DNA of 32,570 nucleotides from Deinococcus sp. Leaf326 (GCF_001424185.1 NZ_LMOM01000019.1:1-32570); one strand, 5' to 3'; numbered from the stretch's first letter, positions 14,516 through 23,944 are shown. Program-made: numbers and translations. The notes: a model not told the origin generated them from the sequence alone.

Positions 14516-16711
14516 CTACAGAAACAGGGGCGTGAGTTCGTGGGTCCAGTAGTGGTCCAGCGCCTGCCCCAGACTGGGCAGCAGCTGGCCGCGCGTACTG
14601 CGCAGCACGCTGTAGCGGGGGCGGGGCACCTGCCGCTGGGGCAGGGCGGTCAGGGGCCGCACCTGCTGCCGGGACAACCCCAGCCGCTCGGCCAGCGTGC
14701 CCACGAGGTCCCCCCAGGTACTTTCTCCCTGGTTGACGAGGTGCCACAGGCCGCTTTCCCCGTCAATCAGGAGGTCCAGGCTGGCGTGAACGAGGTCGGG
14801 CAGATAGGTCGGCGAGAAGTGGTGGTCGAGATCGAGATGCACCTGGCCGCCGCCCTGGAGGGTGCCCAGCGCCTCGCTGAGAAAGTCGCGGCTCTCGCGG
14901 ACGCCGAACAGCCCCGAGCTACGCACGACGAGGGCGCCCGGGCAGGCGTCCAGCACCCGGCGCTCAGCCTGCCACTGCGCGCGGCCGTAGGCGTTGACCG
15001 GCGAGGGCGTTCCCCGCTCGGTGTAGGGCGCGCCGCTCTCACCCGCGAAGACCTGATCGGAAGAGAAGGTCAGGAACTGCGCCCCCTGGGCGGCGCAGGC
15101 CGAGGCCCAGCGGGTCTGGCCCACCACATGGGTCTGGAAGAACTGCCGGGCGCGTCGCTCGGCCTCATCGATCTGCCCGTAGCCCGAGGCGTTCACGACC
15201 GCCCAGGGCCGCCCAGCTTCCCCGAACGCCCCGAGAATCTCGGCCCAGGGAGCATTCAGGACCTCCGAGGGCCACTGGCGGTAGGCCAGGCCACGTTCCC
15301 GGCACAGCTGGGCCAGCGAGCGCGCCAGGAAGCCTGCCCCGAGGATGAGCAGTGGACGCGCCGGGGGCAGGCGCGCCGCCGGCGCGGGCGAACCGACCGG
15401 CGGATAGAACAGCCGCTCGGGCCGCTCCCAGAAGCCCGGGGCAGCCAGGGTGGGATGATCCGGCACCCCGCCCGCCGCCCGCGTCCGCAACAGGCCGGCC
15501 AGGGCCGTAGGACGCGGCGTGCCCGCGCGCACGTCGAAGGCCCCCGGCTCGTAGTAGCCGCCGAAGGACGTGTGCAGCGTGTTCCAGTCGAAACTGCCCA
15601 GCGCCGCCCAGGACGTGACGGCGCGGATGTCGGCCCCCCCCGCCCGCGCGCCCTCGGCCGCTCGCCAGACCATCTCGAACCAGCGCAGCTGCTCCTCTCG
15701 GGTGCAGCCCAGGTGAACCTCGGTGACGGCCACGGGCAGGTCGTACCGCTCCCAGGTTTCACGCAGCAGGGCGCCGAGCCCCACCGTCTGGTGGCAGATC
15801 CTCACCGCCTCGATGTCGGCGTGGGTCGCGTTGCGGAAGCGTTCGGGGTACTGCTCCGCCTGCTCGTCGAGAAAGCGCTCACTGGTGACGTAGTAGTCCA
15901 CGCCGATGATATCGGGCGCGCAGGGGTGATCGCCGAACCACAGCAGCTCCTCGGTCGCCGCCCCGGAGGCCAGCAGGTAGGCCCACAGCGGATGCGCCGG
16001 CCCGACCCGGCCGCACAGCAGGTCGTAGGCGAGCCAGCGCCGCTCATTCTGGAAGTCCGCCTCCGGTTGCATGGCGGCCGTGGCCTGTGCCCGGCCCAGG
16101 TCGTCGGTCTGGACCAGCTGCGCGAGCGGCTGCACCTCACGGATGGCCTGCATGGCGAGTACGGTGCCCCGGCACTCGTTGAGCACCATCCGCACGAAGC
16201 TCTCGTCCGAGGTGTGGTGCGGATACCACACGCCGTACAGTCCGCTGAACCTCGCGGTGGTCAGGGGCTCGTTGACCGGTGTGTAAGCCGTGATCCAGGG
16301 ATAGCGCCGGGCCACCTGACCGGCGTACGCGGCCAGTTTCTCCGGGAACTCGGGGTCGAGCAGGCTGGTGTAGCGGGGGCCACTGCCGTGATGCAGCAGC
16401 GTGGCGATGGGTTCGAGACCCAGGGTGCTCAGGCGGGTCAGGCGCTCGTCGGTCCAGCGCCAGTCGGGGCAGTCCAGGCTGTCGGGCGCAACCTGTTCCC
16501 ACAGCACCGGATAGCGCAGGCGGCGCGCCCCCAGGCCGGCCAGCAGGTCGAGGTCGCCGGGACGGTCCAGGTGTCCGCTCTGCTCCAACTGGTTGAGATA
16601 GGTGTCGCCGACGCGGTTGAAGGTGCATTCGATCCCGAGCCACAGCTCTAGCGGAGACTGGGCCCCGGGAGAGATGCGCAGCGGAAAGACAGGTTGGGGT
16701 GCAACACTCAT
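14516..16711 (-). CDS. GH1-like glycosidase fused to RmlD-like reductase
   Basis: This 731-residue protein has two enzyme-like halves. Residues 20-410 form a family-1 glycoside hydrolase barrel: TAYTPVNEPLTTARFSG carries the acid/base Glu148 (NEP), VAVTEVHLG carries the probable nucleophile Glu331, and FNRVGDTYLNQLE and TSWAALGSFDWNTL are also GH1-like. After a Pro/Arg-rich joint (about 430-452), residues 453-731 match dTDP-4-dehydrorhamnose reductase: LLILGAGFLA, VVNASGYGQIDEAE, TFSSDQVFAG, NAYGR and the C-terminal LPQRQVPRPRYSVLRS. The usual YxxxK is Y575-GRA-Gln579, so the catalytic Lys is missing. The frame runs upstream to 16900, but the ATG at 16711 has a GGAG site and matches the domain start. 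It is probably co-transcribed with the glycosyltransferase. Confidence 0.88.
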   Translation of the reverse strand: MSVAPQPVFPLRISPGAQSPLELWLGIECTFNRVGDTYLNQLEQSGHLDRPGDLDLLAGLGARRLRYPVLWEQVAPDSLDCPDWRWTDERLTRLSTLGLEPIATLLHHGSGPRYTSLLDPEFPEKLAAYAGQVARRYPWITAYTPVNEPLTTARFSGLYGVWYPHHTSDESFVRMVLNECRGTVLAMQAIREVQPLAQLVQTDDLGRAQATAAMQPEADFQNERRWLAYDLLCGRVGPAHPLWAYLLASGAATEELLWFGDHPCAPDIIGVDYYVTSERFLDEQAEQYPERFRNATHADIEAVRICHQTVGLGALLRETWERYDLPVAVTEVHLGCTREEQLRWFEMVWRAAEGARAGGADIRAVTSWAALGSFDWNTLHTSFGGYYEPGAFDVRAGTPRPTALAGLLRTRAAGGVPDHPTLAAPGFWERPERLFYPPVGSPAPAARLPPARPLLILGAGFLARSLAQLCRERGLAYRQWPSEVLNAPWAEILGAFGEAGRPWAVVNASGYGQIDEAERRARQFFQTHVVGQTRWASACAAQGAQFLTFSSDQVFAGESGAPYTERGTPSPVNAYGRAQWQAERRVLDACPGALVVRSSGLFGVRESRDFLSEALGTLQGGGQVHLDLDHHFSPTYLPDLVHASLDLLIDGESGLWHLVNQGESTWGDLVGTLAERLGLSRQQVRPLTALPQRQVPRPRYSVLRSTRGQLLPSLGQALDHYWTHELTPLFL

Positions 16712-17173
16712 ACAGACTCCGATGAAAGGGGTGCAGGTGGACCACCTGGTCCGGCCTGGGCAGACCGGCGCACCTCTTTCCTCTCCGGCAGGACGGGCGA
16801 ACGGACAGGCAGAAGCCGAAGAGGCGCCAGCACACGACCACCCCGCCAGATTTGCCTGGATACGGCGGGTGGGTAGGGCCGCTTCCGACAAAACGACCAA
16901 AACGCTGCCACAGCGCCAGAACGCGCTGCCAGGGCCACAGAAACAGGCCCGGTCCAGAAACGCCCCCGCGGCCGTTTCCGGACCCGGTGGCCGTTCCCGG
17001 TAGCCCGCCGCCGACTGCGCCGCAGGTCAGGCCACTTCGGTAGTCTGGGCCACCCGGACCGCCAGAAAGGCGCGGCCCTGTCAAGGAGCCCTTAAACGAA
17101 CCGGGGTCAGGATGTGCTGAGGGTCAAGGCAGCGTCATCGGACGCTCATCTGATATGAGCTGTGGGGAGGAGG
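16712..17173. other. 462-bp intergenic region, no gene seen
   Basis: GC-rich DNA lies between the stop of the cyclic-di-GMP gene and the start of the fusion gene. No reading frame here shows a plausible protein. On the minus strand a TTGACA occurs at 17084-17079 but no good -10 follows at 16-18 bases, so a promoter is not assigned. A small hairpin is noted separately at 17144-17160. The length suggests room for regulation or an unrecognised small RNA, but nothing specific supports either. Confidence 0.5.
17144..17160 (-). terminator. hairpin after GGDEF-EAL gene
   Basis: GCTCAT (17144-17149) pairs with ATGAGC (17155-17160) around CTGAT, 13 bases beyond the stop of the gene at 17174. No T-run follows, so it may be a weak terminator or simply a palindromic binding site. 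Confidence 0.3.
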
Positions 17174-19501
17174 TCAGGTTGCCGGCAGGCCGGGAGGAAC
17201 ATGCGCCAGGGCGTACGCCGTTGCCTCGTCGGCCGGAACAGCATGGCAGAACAGATACCCCTGGCCGTAGCGGCACCCCAGTTCCTCGACAGCCCTGACC
17301 TGCTCGGGGGTTTCCAGGCCCTCGGCGATCACGCGCAGATCGAGGTGATGGGCCAGCGTCAGCACGCTCGCCACGATGGCCCGTTGCCGCGCTCCTGCGG
17401 GCAGTGGGGCGACGAAACTGCGGTCGAGTTTCAGGGTACTAATGGGGTGGCGCTGCACGGCCACGAGCGAGGCGTACCCGGTGCCGAAGTCGTCAAGCGA
17501 CAGGGGCACGCCGAGCCCGGCCAGGGCGTGCAGATGCGCCACCGCCTCGGGCGCGTCGATGAGGGTACTCTCCGTGACCTCGAGTTCCAGACCCGGCGGA
17601 AACGCGAAGCCCAGCAGCCGGCTCTCCGGCTGCGCCGCGTTCAGAAGCTGCTTGCCGCTGATGTTCACCGCGAGCGTGAGGTGGGCAAGTTCGGGCGTCG
17701 CCCGCCAGGCACGCAGTTGCCGCGCCCCCTCCTCCAGCACCCAGGCACCGAGGGGACCGATCAGGCCGCAGGCCTCCGCGACGCCGATGAACTCGGACGG
17801 AGGCAGCAGGCCCCGCACCGGGTGCTGCCAGCGCACGAGCGCCTCAAAACCGGTGCAGGCGCCGTCACTCAGACGGATCACCGGCTGGTAGTGCAGGGTC
17901 AGCTGCCCCTCCGTGACCGCCTCACGCAGTTCGCGTTCGGTGTTCAGGCGGTGGATCACCGAGTCGTGCATGCTCTGGTCGAACAGCTGCGCGCCGTTCT
18001 TGCCCGCCTGCTTGGCCCGGTACATCGCGGTGTCGGCGTCACGCAGGGGTTCCTCGACACTGGTGTAGGCGCTGTCGGCCAGCGCCGCGCCGATGGACAG
18101 CGTGACCTCGACCTCGTGGCCAGGCAGGCGCACGGGCCGGCGCATCGCCCCCATGATCCGGGCGATGATCCGCATGACCTGGGTCGCGCCGTAGGGACTG
18201 TCGAGCAGCACAGCGAACTCGTCGCCTCCTAGCCGCGCCACCGTGTCCGTCCTGCGCACGACCCGCTGGAGCCGGGCCGCCACCTCCAGCAGCAGCCGGT
18301 CGCCGACGATGTGGCCGTAGGCGTCGTTCACGTCCTTGAAGTTGTCCAGGTCGATGAACAGGACGGCGTAGGAGCAGTCGGGCTGACGTCTGAAGCGCTC
18401 CATAGCGTGTTCGAGGAGACTGTAGAGCAGCGCGCGGTTGGCGAGACCGGTCAGACGGTCGTGCAGGGCGTCGTGCCGCAGCCGGTGCTCGGTCTGCCTG
18501 CGCTCGGTCACGTCGTGCAGCGCGATTACCGCGCCGAGCAGCTCACCCGAGGCCGAGTACAGCGGGCCACCGGACGACAGCACCGTACGCGGGGTCCGGC
18601 GGTCGGGGGCGATCACCATCTCCTGATCCTTGACGGCTGCTCCCCGCAGCGCCCGCAGCAGGGGCAGGTCGTCGTCCGGCAGGGGCGCCGCGCCGTCCGG
18701 GCCGTACAGCCGGTACTTGCCGCTCCACTCAGCGGGCTGCCCGGCTTCCGGCCCCTGGCCGTGCCACTCGCGGGCCATGCGGTTGAAGAGGGTAAGCTGC
18801 CCGGCGGCGTCGCAGGCCACGATGCCGTCCTGAACGTTTTCCAGCACGGCCTCCAGAAAGGCGCGGGCCACCTCCACCTCGTGCAGGGTGCGCAGGCGCG
18901 CGGTGATGTCCCGGCCCTCCATGACGATCATCTCGGTGGCTCCGCCCTCTCCGGAGACCGGGGTCAAGCAGAGGTCCACGCGGGCCTCCACGCCGCCTAC
19001 ACCGAGGACCGTCAGGTCCTGCCGGGTGAATTCGCCTGCCATCGCCCGGCTGAGGGCGCGCCGCAGCCCCTCGGCATTCTCCGGCGACGCCTTCCACCAG
19101 GGCGCGTCCACACAGGGCTTGCCCAGCACCTGCATCCGGCGCAGGCCCGTGAAGGCGAGCAGCGTCTCGTTGGCGTCGACAAGTAGGCCGTCGGGCAGCA
19201 GGGTCCCCTGAAACTCGAAGGTACGGTCGTAGACGTCGCGCAGCCGGTCGCGGTCACGCAGCAGTTCCCGCCAGCGCGCGTGATCGGCCACGACCACGCG
19301 CAGGGCCTGGAGGACCTCGGGAGGCGCGTCAGGCATTCCACTGACCCAGACGTCGGCCGCGCCCCCCAAAAACAGCCGAACGGCGTCTGCCGAGGGAGCG
19401 CTGGGGGCCGTCTCGATACGCGCGTCCGGAAAGCCGTAGGCACGGAGCAGCGGCCCGGCCATGTGAAGCAGATCGGGGAGATACGCGGGCGGCGGCCTCA
19501 T
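17174..19501 (-). CDS. PAS-PAS-GGDEF-EAL cyclic di-GMP enzyme
   Basis: This 775-residue cytoplasmic protein could both make and break cyclic di-GMP. Residues 1-90 are an unrecognised N-terminal region (FLGGAADVWVSGMPDAPPEV...). PAS-like domains follow at about 92-205 and 210-335, the second ending ALHDVTERRQTEHRL. The GGDEF domain (about 340-508) has an intact GGDEF at 425-429, FIDLDNFKDVND, and an RxxD inhibitory site (R416-D419) five residues before it. The EAL domain (about 525-765) has EAL at 553-555, Asn613 in NISGKQL, the Glu of EVTES, DDFGTGYASL (670-679), Lys691/Asp693 and EGLET, so both activities look possible. ATG 19501 is chosen over the upstream start at 19564 because similarity begins after it, but this is uncertain. 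There is no membrane segment. Confidence 0.92.
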   Translation of the reverse strand: MRPPPAYLPDLLHMAGPLLRAYGFPDARIETAPSAPSADAVRLFLGGAADVWVSGMPDAPPEVLQALRVVVADHARWRELLRDRDRLRDVYDRTFEFQGTLLPDGLLVDANETLLAFTGLRRMQVLGKPCVDAPWWKASPENAEGLRRALSRAMAGEFTRQDLTVLGVGGVEARVDLCLTPVSGEGGATEMIVMEGRDITARLRTLHEVEVARAFLEAVLENVQDGIVACDAAGQLTLFNRMAREWHGQGPEAGQPAEWSGKYRLYGPDGAAPLPDDDLPLLRALRGAAVKDQEMVIAPDRRTPRTVLSSGGPLYSASGELLGAVIALHDVTERRQTEHRLRHDALHDRLTGLANRALLYSLLEHAMERFRRQPDCSYAVLFIDLDNFKDVNDAYGHIVGDRLLLEVAARLQRVVRRTDTVARLGGDEFAVLLDSPYGATQVMRIIARIMGAMRRPVRLPGHEVEVTLSIGAALADSAYTSVEEPLRDADTAMYRAKQAGKNGAQLFDQSMHDSVIHRLNTERELREAVTEGQLTLHYQPVIRLSDGACTGFEALVRWQHPVRGLLPPSEFIGVAEACGLIGPLGAWVLEEGARQLRAWRATPELAHLTLAVNISGKQLLNAAQPESRLLGFAFPPGLELEVTESTLIDAPEAVAHLHALAGLGVPLSLDDFGTGYASLVAVQRHPISTLKLDRSFVAPLPAGARQRAIVASVLTLAHHLDLRVIAEGLETPEQVRAVEELGCRYGQGYLFCHAVPADEATAYALAHVPPGLPAT

Positions 19502-19622
19502 CCGGACAGTGTGACCCGCGCGCCCCCACAAAAAGCTTTCGCCCGGCGCGGTGGACGCCGGCATGAACGGAGCGGAGGCCGGGAGCGGGCCTGTCTCGCA
19601 CTCCCGCCCTGGCCTTCTTCGC

Positions 19623-21152
19623 TCAGGCCTGGGCCTCCTGCGGGGTCAGGCCATACAGCCCGGTGTACTTGTCGGTGAGGTACGTGAGGTAGGGCGCGGG
19701 GTCCAGGCCCCGCCCGGTCGCGCGCATCAGGAGCTCGTGGGGGGTAAAGGTGCGGCCGTGCCGGTAGATCTGGTCGGTGAGCCATTCACGCAGCGGAGTG
19801 TAGTTGCCCTGGGCGAGCTGGGCTTCCAGCTCCGGGTTGGCCTGCGCGGCCGCGCCGTAGAACTGCGACGCCATCACGTTGCCGATGGTGTAGGTCGGGA
19901 AGGACCCGAACAGGCCCGAGGACCAGTGGATGTCCTGTAAGACCCCCTGGCGGCCGTCGGGAACGTCGAGGCCCAGGTCGGCCTTCATGCGGGCGTTCCA
20001 GGCGTCGGGCAGCTCCGCCACCTCCAGCTCGCCGCCGATGAGGGCGCGTTCGAGCTCAACCCGCAGCATGATGTGCAGGTCGTAGGTCAGCTCGTCGGCC
20101 TCTACGCGGATCAGGCTGGGCCGCACCTCGTTCACGGCGCGGTGAAACTCGTCGGCGCTCACGTCGCCCAGCTGTTCCGGAAAGCGGCGCTGTAGGGCCG
20201 GGTAGTGCTGCCCCCAGTACGCCCGCGAGCGCCCGATGCGGTTTTCCCAGAGCCGCGACTGGCTCTCGTGGGTGCCGTAACTGCTGCCCCCCACGGCGTA
20301 CAGGCCGACCAGGTCGCTGGTGAGAACGGTGCGGGTGAGGTCCGGAGCGATGCCCTGTTCGTACAGCGCGTGGCCGGTCTCGTGCAGGGTGCCGAACAGG
20401 GCCCCACTGAGAAAGTTCTCCTGGATGCGCGTGGTGATGCGCACGTCCTGCCGCGTAAAGCTGATCTCGAAGGGGTGCGCCGACTCGTCGAGCCGCCCGC
20501 GCGTGAGATCGTAGCCGAAGGTCTCGGCGGCGCTCAGGCACAGGTCGCGCTGCGTGGCCGCCGGGTAGTGACGGCGCAGGAAGTCGGTGCGGGGGGCGGG
20601 CCGCGCCTGGATGCGCCGCAGCAGCGCGACGTGATGCTCCCGCAACTGGCCGAACAGCGGCTCCAGTGCCGCGCCGGTCAGGCCGGGCTCGTACAGGTTC
20701 AGCAGGGCGTCGTAGGGGTGGTCCTCGTAGCCCAGGGCGTCGGCGAGGTCACGGTTGAGGGCCACCATGCGGGTCAGGACCGGCGCGAAAGCCGCGAAAT
20801 CACTGCGCGCCTTGGCCTGCGCCCAGGTGGCCTGCGCCGCGCTCTTCAGGAGGGCCAGCTCACGGGTCAGGGCCTCGGGCACGCGGCGCATGGCCTGCAC
20901 GGCGTCCAGCGCCTGGGCCGCGGCGGCCGCCTCGCCGGGGCGGTCGCGGGCGTCCTGGGCAGCGTGCTCGAAGGCCGGGTCCAGCGCGCGCTCACGGGCG
21001 AGCGCACTGACGGTCGCCAGTTGCTGCGCGCGGGTCTCGCCGCCGCCCGGGGGCATCTGCGTGCGGGCGTCCCAGGTCAGGAGGTTGACGACACACAGCA
21101 GGTCGTTCAGTTCGCCGGAACGGCGCTGAAATTCGGAAAGGGACTGGGTCAT
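19623..21152 (-). CDS. carboxypeptidase Taq (M32 metallopeptidase)
   Basis: This 509-residue cytoplasmic zinc carboxypeptidase of family M32 removes C-terminal residues from peptides with broad specificity. The metal site is complete: HETGH at 257-261 within GTLHETGHALYEQG, and the downstream Glu296 in GTHESQSRLWEN. Other family stretches are LLTWDARTQMPPGG near the N-terminus, YDLHIMLRVELERALI and DIHWSSGLFGSFPTYTIGNVMASQFY. The length is normal for the family. Its ATG overlaps the stop of the RraA-like gene (ATGA at 21152-21149), so it is the last gene of the long importer operon and probably helps degrade imported peptides. Confidence 0.95.
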   Translation of the reverse strand: MTQSLSEFQRRSGELNDLLCVVNLLTWDARTQMPPGGGETRAQQLATVSALARERALDPAFEHAAQDARDRPGEAAAAAQALDAVQAMRRVPEALTRELALLKSAAQATWAQAKARSDFAAFAPVLTRMVALNRDLADALGYEDHPYDALLNLYEPGLTGAALEPLFGQLREHHVALLRRIQARPAPRTDFLRRHYPAATQRDLCLSAAETFGYDLTRGRLDESAHPFEISFTRQDVRITTRIQENFLSGALFGTLHETGHALYEQGIAPDLTRTVLTSDLVGLYAVGGSSYGTHESQSRLWENRIGRSRAYWGQHYPALQRRFPEQLGDVSADEFHRAVNEVRPSLIRVEADELTYDLHIMLRVELERALIGGELEVAELPDAWNARMKADLGLDVPDGRQGVLQDIHWSSGLFGSFPTYTIGNVMASQFYGAAAQANPELEAQLAQGNYTPLREWLTDQIYRHGRTFTPHELLMRATGRGLDPAPYLTYLTDKYTGLYGLTPQEAQA

Positions 21153-21760
21153 GGGGTGCTCCTGTCGGGGGAAAGGGCGGAAGGAAGGGCGCGCAACAGG
21201 GCCGGAACGATCTCTGCGGCGCGGCGCGCCGGCACGACGACGACGCCGTTGTCGTCACCGACCACGAGGTCGCCCGGATAGACGAGGACACCTCCCACGG
21301 CCAGGGGGACCTGAACCGCGCCGCCCTCACGGCGGCGGCCGGCCAGCGGCGTGACGCCGCTGCACACGACCGCGAACCCCAGGTGATGCACGGCGCTCAC
21401 GTCGCGGCAGGCGCCGGCCAGGACGGCGGCCCGCACGCCCCGGCCCAGGGCCGCGCGGGTGGTCCGCTCGCCCCAGAAGGCGTGGGTGGCCGGCCCCCCG
21501 ATCACGAGGACACTACCTGCCGGAGCTAGGTCCAGCGCCGCGTACACCGCGCCGAGTTCGGTGTCCTGGGGCGAGGCGGTCACCGCCAGCCCCGCAAAGG
21601 GACGGCGGGAATGCAACGGCCGGAAGCCGGGAGGCAGCGCGCCGCCCCCGTCCTGGGATTCGCCGTGCCCCAGCGCGTCGCTGAGGTCGCAGGTCAGGTC
21701 GCGGCCGGGCAGCGCGCGGTGCAGCTCATCGGCCAGGGCGGCCAGCTCCGGATCAGTCAT
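21149..21760 (-). CDS. RraA-like / HMG aldolase-fold protein
   Basis: This 203-residue protein has the RraA fold, shared by the RNase E regulator and by 4-hydroxy-4-methyl-2-oxoglutarate/oxaloacetate aldolases. The signature region is GSVLVIGGPATHAFWGERTTRAALGRGVRAAVLAGACRD, with the conserved Arg-Asp pair of the active site. The C-terminal motif is VYPGDLVVGDDNGVVVVP. In a catabolic operon an aldolase or decarboxylase role is more likely than RNase control; this is inference. The frame runs upstream to 21961, but the ATG at 21760 overlaps the dipeptidase stop by eight bases and fits the family start. It overlaps the M32 gene by ATGA. Confidence 0.85.
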   Translation of the reverse strand: MTDPELAALADELHRALPGRDLTCDLSDALGHGESQDGGGALPPGFRPLHSRRPFAGLAVTASPQDTELGAVYAALDLAPAGSVLVIGGPATHAFWGERTTRAALGRGVRAAVLAGACRDVSAVHHLGFAVVCSGVTPLAGRRREGGAVQVPLAVGGVLVYPGDLVVGDDNGVVVVPARRAAEIVPALLRALPSALSPDRSTP

Positions 21761-23177
21761 TGGCGAGTGCCCAGAGCAGGCGTGCCCAGGCCTCCTGACC
21801 CTCGTACAGGCGCCCGATCCGGAAGAACTCGTTCGGGGCATGGATGTTCTCGTCGCCCACCGCGAAGCTGAACAGCAGGGTCTCCAGCCCCAGGACCGAC
21901 CGGAAGGTGTCCAGGATGGGAATGCTGCCGCCCATTCCGACCTCCAGCGGCGACTGGCCATAGAGGTCCCGCAGCACCTTCAGGGCGGCGCGGCGGCCCG
22001 GATGATCGGCGGCCAGGGCGTAGGCGCGGCCCGTGTGGTCGCTGGGATGCACCTCCAGGCGCACGCCGGGCGGGGTCTGCGCCCGCAGGTGGGCGCGCAG
22101 CTTGTCGAGCACGTCGTCCGGGTCCTGACCGGGCACGAGCCGGCAGGTGAGCTTCACATGGGCCTCGGCAGGCAGGACCGTCTTGCCGCCCTCGCCGGTA
22201 TAGCCGCCCCACAGGCCGTTGACCTCGGCCGTCGGCCGGTGCCACTGGCGTTCCAGGGTGCTGTAGCCGGCCTCGCCGTACACGTCGGGCGCTCCGGTCA
22301 GGTCCAGGTAGGCCGCGTCACTGTGGGGCAGGCGGGCCAGGGCCGCACGCTGCTCGCTGGACAGTTCCCGCACGCCGTCGTAGAAACCGGGCACCGTTAC
22401 GCGGCCCGCCGCGTCGTGCAGGCCGGCGACCAGCGCGGCGGCGGCGTGCAGGGGATTGTGCAGCGCCCCGCCGTGCCGCCCGGAGTGCAGGTCGCGGGCC
22501 GGGCCGTACACACTGAAATCCAGGGCGGCGATACCGCGTCCGCTGACGGTCAGCGACGGAAAGTCGGCGCTCCACATCCCGCCGTCGGCACTGATGACGA
22601 AATCGGCCTTCAGCTCGGCCGCACGCTGCGCCACCAGGTCGCCCAGGTGCGCACTGCCGATCTCCTCCTCGCCCTCGAACAGGACCTTCACGTTCAGCGG
22701 CAGGCGCCCGTGCGCCGACAGGAACGCGCCGAGCACCTGCACGCTGAGCAATAGCGGTCCCTTGTCGTCGCTCACGCCCCGGCCGTAGAGCCGGTCGCCG
22801 ACCACCGTGGGCGTGAAGGGCGGCGTGTTCCACAGCTCCAGCGGCTCGGGCGGCTGCACGTCGTAGTGCCCGTACACAAGCACGGTCGGGGCCTCCGGCG
22901 CCCCCAGCCACTGTCCGTACACGGCCGGGTGCCCGGCGGTCGGCCAGAGGGCCACGCCCTCCATCCCGGCCCGGTTCAGCCGCTCCGCGAGCCACCCCGG
23001 CGCGCGTTCCATGTCGGGCGCGTAGGCACTCTGCGCACTGACGCTGGGAATGCCCGCGAACTCGACCAGTTCGGCGAGGGAAGCGTCGGCGCGTTCCCGC
23101 AGCGCCTGGACGACCGCTTCCAGCGCGCCGGGCACGGGCGCGGCGCCGGGCCGGGGGCCGGGCCAGAGGGCGGCCAT
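21753..23177 (-). CDS. M20 family dipeptidase
   Basis: This 474-residue zinc peptidase belongs to family M20 (carnosine dipeptidase-like). Metal-binding and catalytic positions are visible: His104 and Asp106 in VYGHYDVQPP, Asp137 in GRGVSDDKGP, the paired Glu170-Glu171 in FEGEEEIGS, and the distal His in DENIHAPNEFF. A dimerisation insert lies in the middle (about 210-390), with SGRHGGALHNP. It probably hydrolyses imported dipeptides or N-acyl amino acids in the cytoplasm. The ATG at 23177 shares one base with the SDR stop (TGATG), and the frame upstream of it lies inside the SDR gene, so this start is firm. It is part of the importer operon. Confidence 0.94.
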   Translation of the reverse strand: MAALWPGPRPGAAPVPGALEAVVQALRERADASLAELVEFAGIPSVSAQSAYAPDMERAPGWLAERLNRAGMEGVALWPTAGHPAVYGQWLGAPEAPTVLVYGHYDVQPPEPLELWNTPPFTPTVVGDRLYGRGVSDDKGPLLLSVQVLGAFLSAHGRLPLNVKVLFEGEEEIGSAHLGDLVAQRAAELKADFVISADGGMWSADFPSLTVSGRGIAALDFSVYGPARDLHSGRHGGALHNPLHAAAALVAGLHDAAGRVTVPGFYDGVRELSSEQRAALARLPHSDAAYLDLTGAPDVYGEAGYSTLERQWHRPTAEVNGLWGGYTGEGGKTVLPAEAHVKLTCRLVPGQDPDDVLDKLRAHLRAQTPPGVRLEVHPSDHTGRAYALAADHPGRRAALKVLRDLYGQSPLEVGMGGSIPILDTFRSVLGLETLLFSFAVGDENIHAPNEFFRIGRLYEGQEAWARLLWALAND

Positions 23178-23944
23178 CAGCGGCCGCCGTCCACGCTGAG
23201 GACCTGCCCGGTGATCCAGCCTGCCTGCTCGGAGGCGAAGAACATCACGGCGCTGGCGATGTCCTCGGGGGTACCCAGACGCCGGAGCGCGATACCGTTC
23301 AGCAGTCGGCGCTGGCCCTCTTCGCCGTAGCTCTCCCACTGGCGCTCGGTGGTGGGGTTGCTGCGTACGAAGCCGGGGGCCACATTGTTTACGGTAATGC
23401 CCCACTCGCCCAGTTCGTGCGCGAGTTGCCGGGTCAGGCCGATCTGGGCCGCCTTGGCGCTGGCGTAGGCCTGGATGCCGGTCAGACTCACGCCCAGGCC
23501 CGCGCCGGAACTGATATTCACGACCCGCCCCCAGCGCTGACGCTTCATATGGGGAGCCGCCGCCTGCGCGACGTGAAAGGCGCCGTCCACGTTCACCCGG
23601 AAGATGGCCTGCCAGTCCTCCGGCGAGATCTCTTCCAGCGGGCGCCCCACCTGCCCCAGCACGCCCCCGGCATTATTCACCACGATGTCCAAGCGGCCCG
23701 TCTCCTGCGCGGCGCGCGCGGCCAGCGCCTGCACGGCGGCGCGGTCGGTCACGTCCACATGGGCCACCTGCAGCGGCGTGTCCATGGCCTGCGCCAAGGC
23801 TCCGGTCTCGGCCAGGCCCTCGTCGAGCACGTCGCAGGCATAGACGGCGCCGCCGCGCGCGGCGAAGGCCAGCGCGATGGCCCGCCCGAACCCGTGCGCC
23901 GCCCCGGTCACGATGACGGTGCGCCCGCCGAACGAGACGTTCAC
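23177..23944 (-). CDS. short-chain dehydrogenase/reductase
   Basis: This 255-residue classical SDR has an NAD(P)-binding TGAAHGFG loop (13-20), NNAG at 90-93, the catalytic Ser in NISSGAG (about 145), Tyr160 and Lys164 in YASAK, and the C-terminal ITGQVLSVDGG. An Asp at about 38 after the second strand (YACDV) suggests a preference for NAD(H). The substrate is not evident. Translation starts with GTG at 23944, overlapping the stop of the ketopantoate-reductase-like gene as GTGA. It ends at the start of the M20 gene. In this operon it may oxidise or reduce a hydroxy-acid or keto-acid released from the imported compound. Confidence 0.93.
   Translation of the reverse strand: MNVSFGGRTVIVTGAAHGFGRAIALAFAARGGAVYACDVLDEGLAETGALAQAMDTPLQVAHVDVTDRAAVQALAARAAQETGRLDIVVNNAGGVLGQVGRPLEEISPEDWQAIFRVNVDGAFHVAQAAAPHMKRQRWGRVVNISSGAGLGVSLTGIQAYASAKAAQIGLTRQLAHELGEWGITVNNVAPGFVRSNPTTERQWESYGEEGQRRLLNGIALRRLGTPEDIASAVMFFASEQAGWITGQVLSVDGGR

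Noticed and set aside
17079..17084. TTGACA as a promoter for the fusion gene
   Set aside because: No acceptable -10 lies 16-18 bases downstream on the minus strand.
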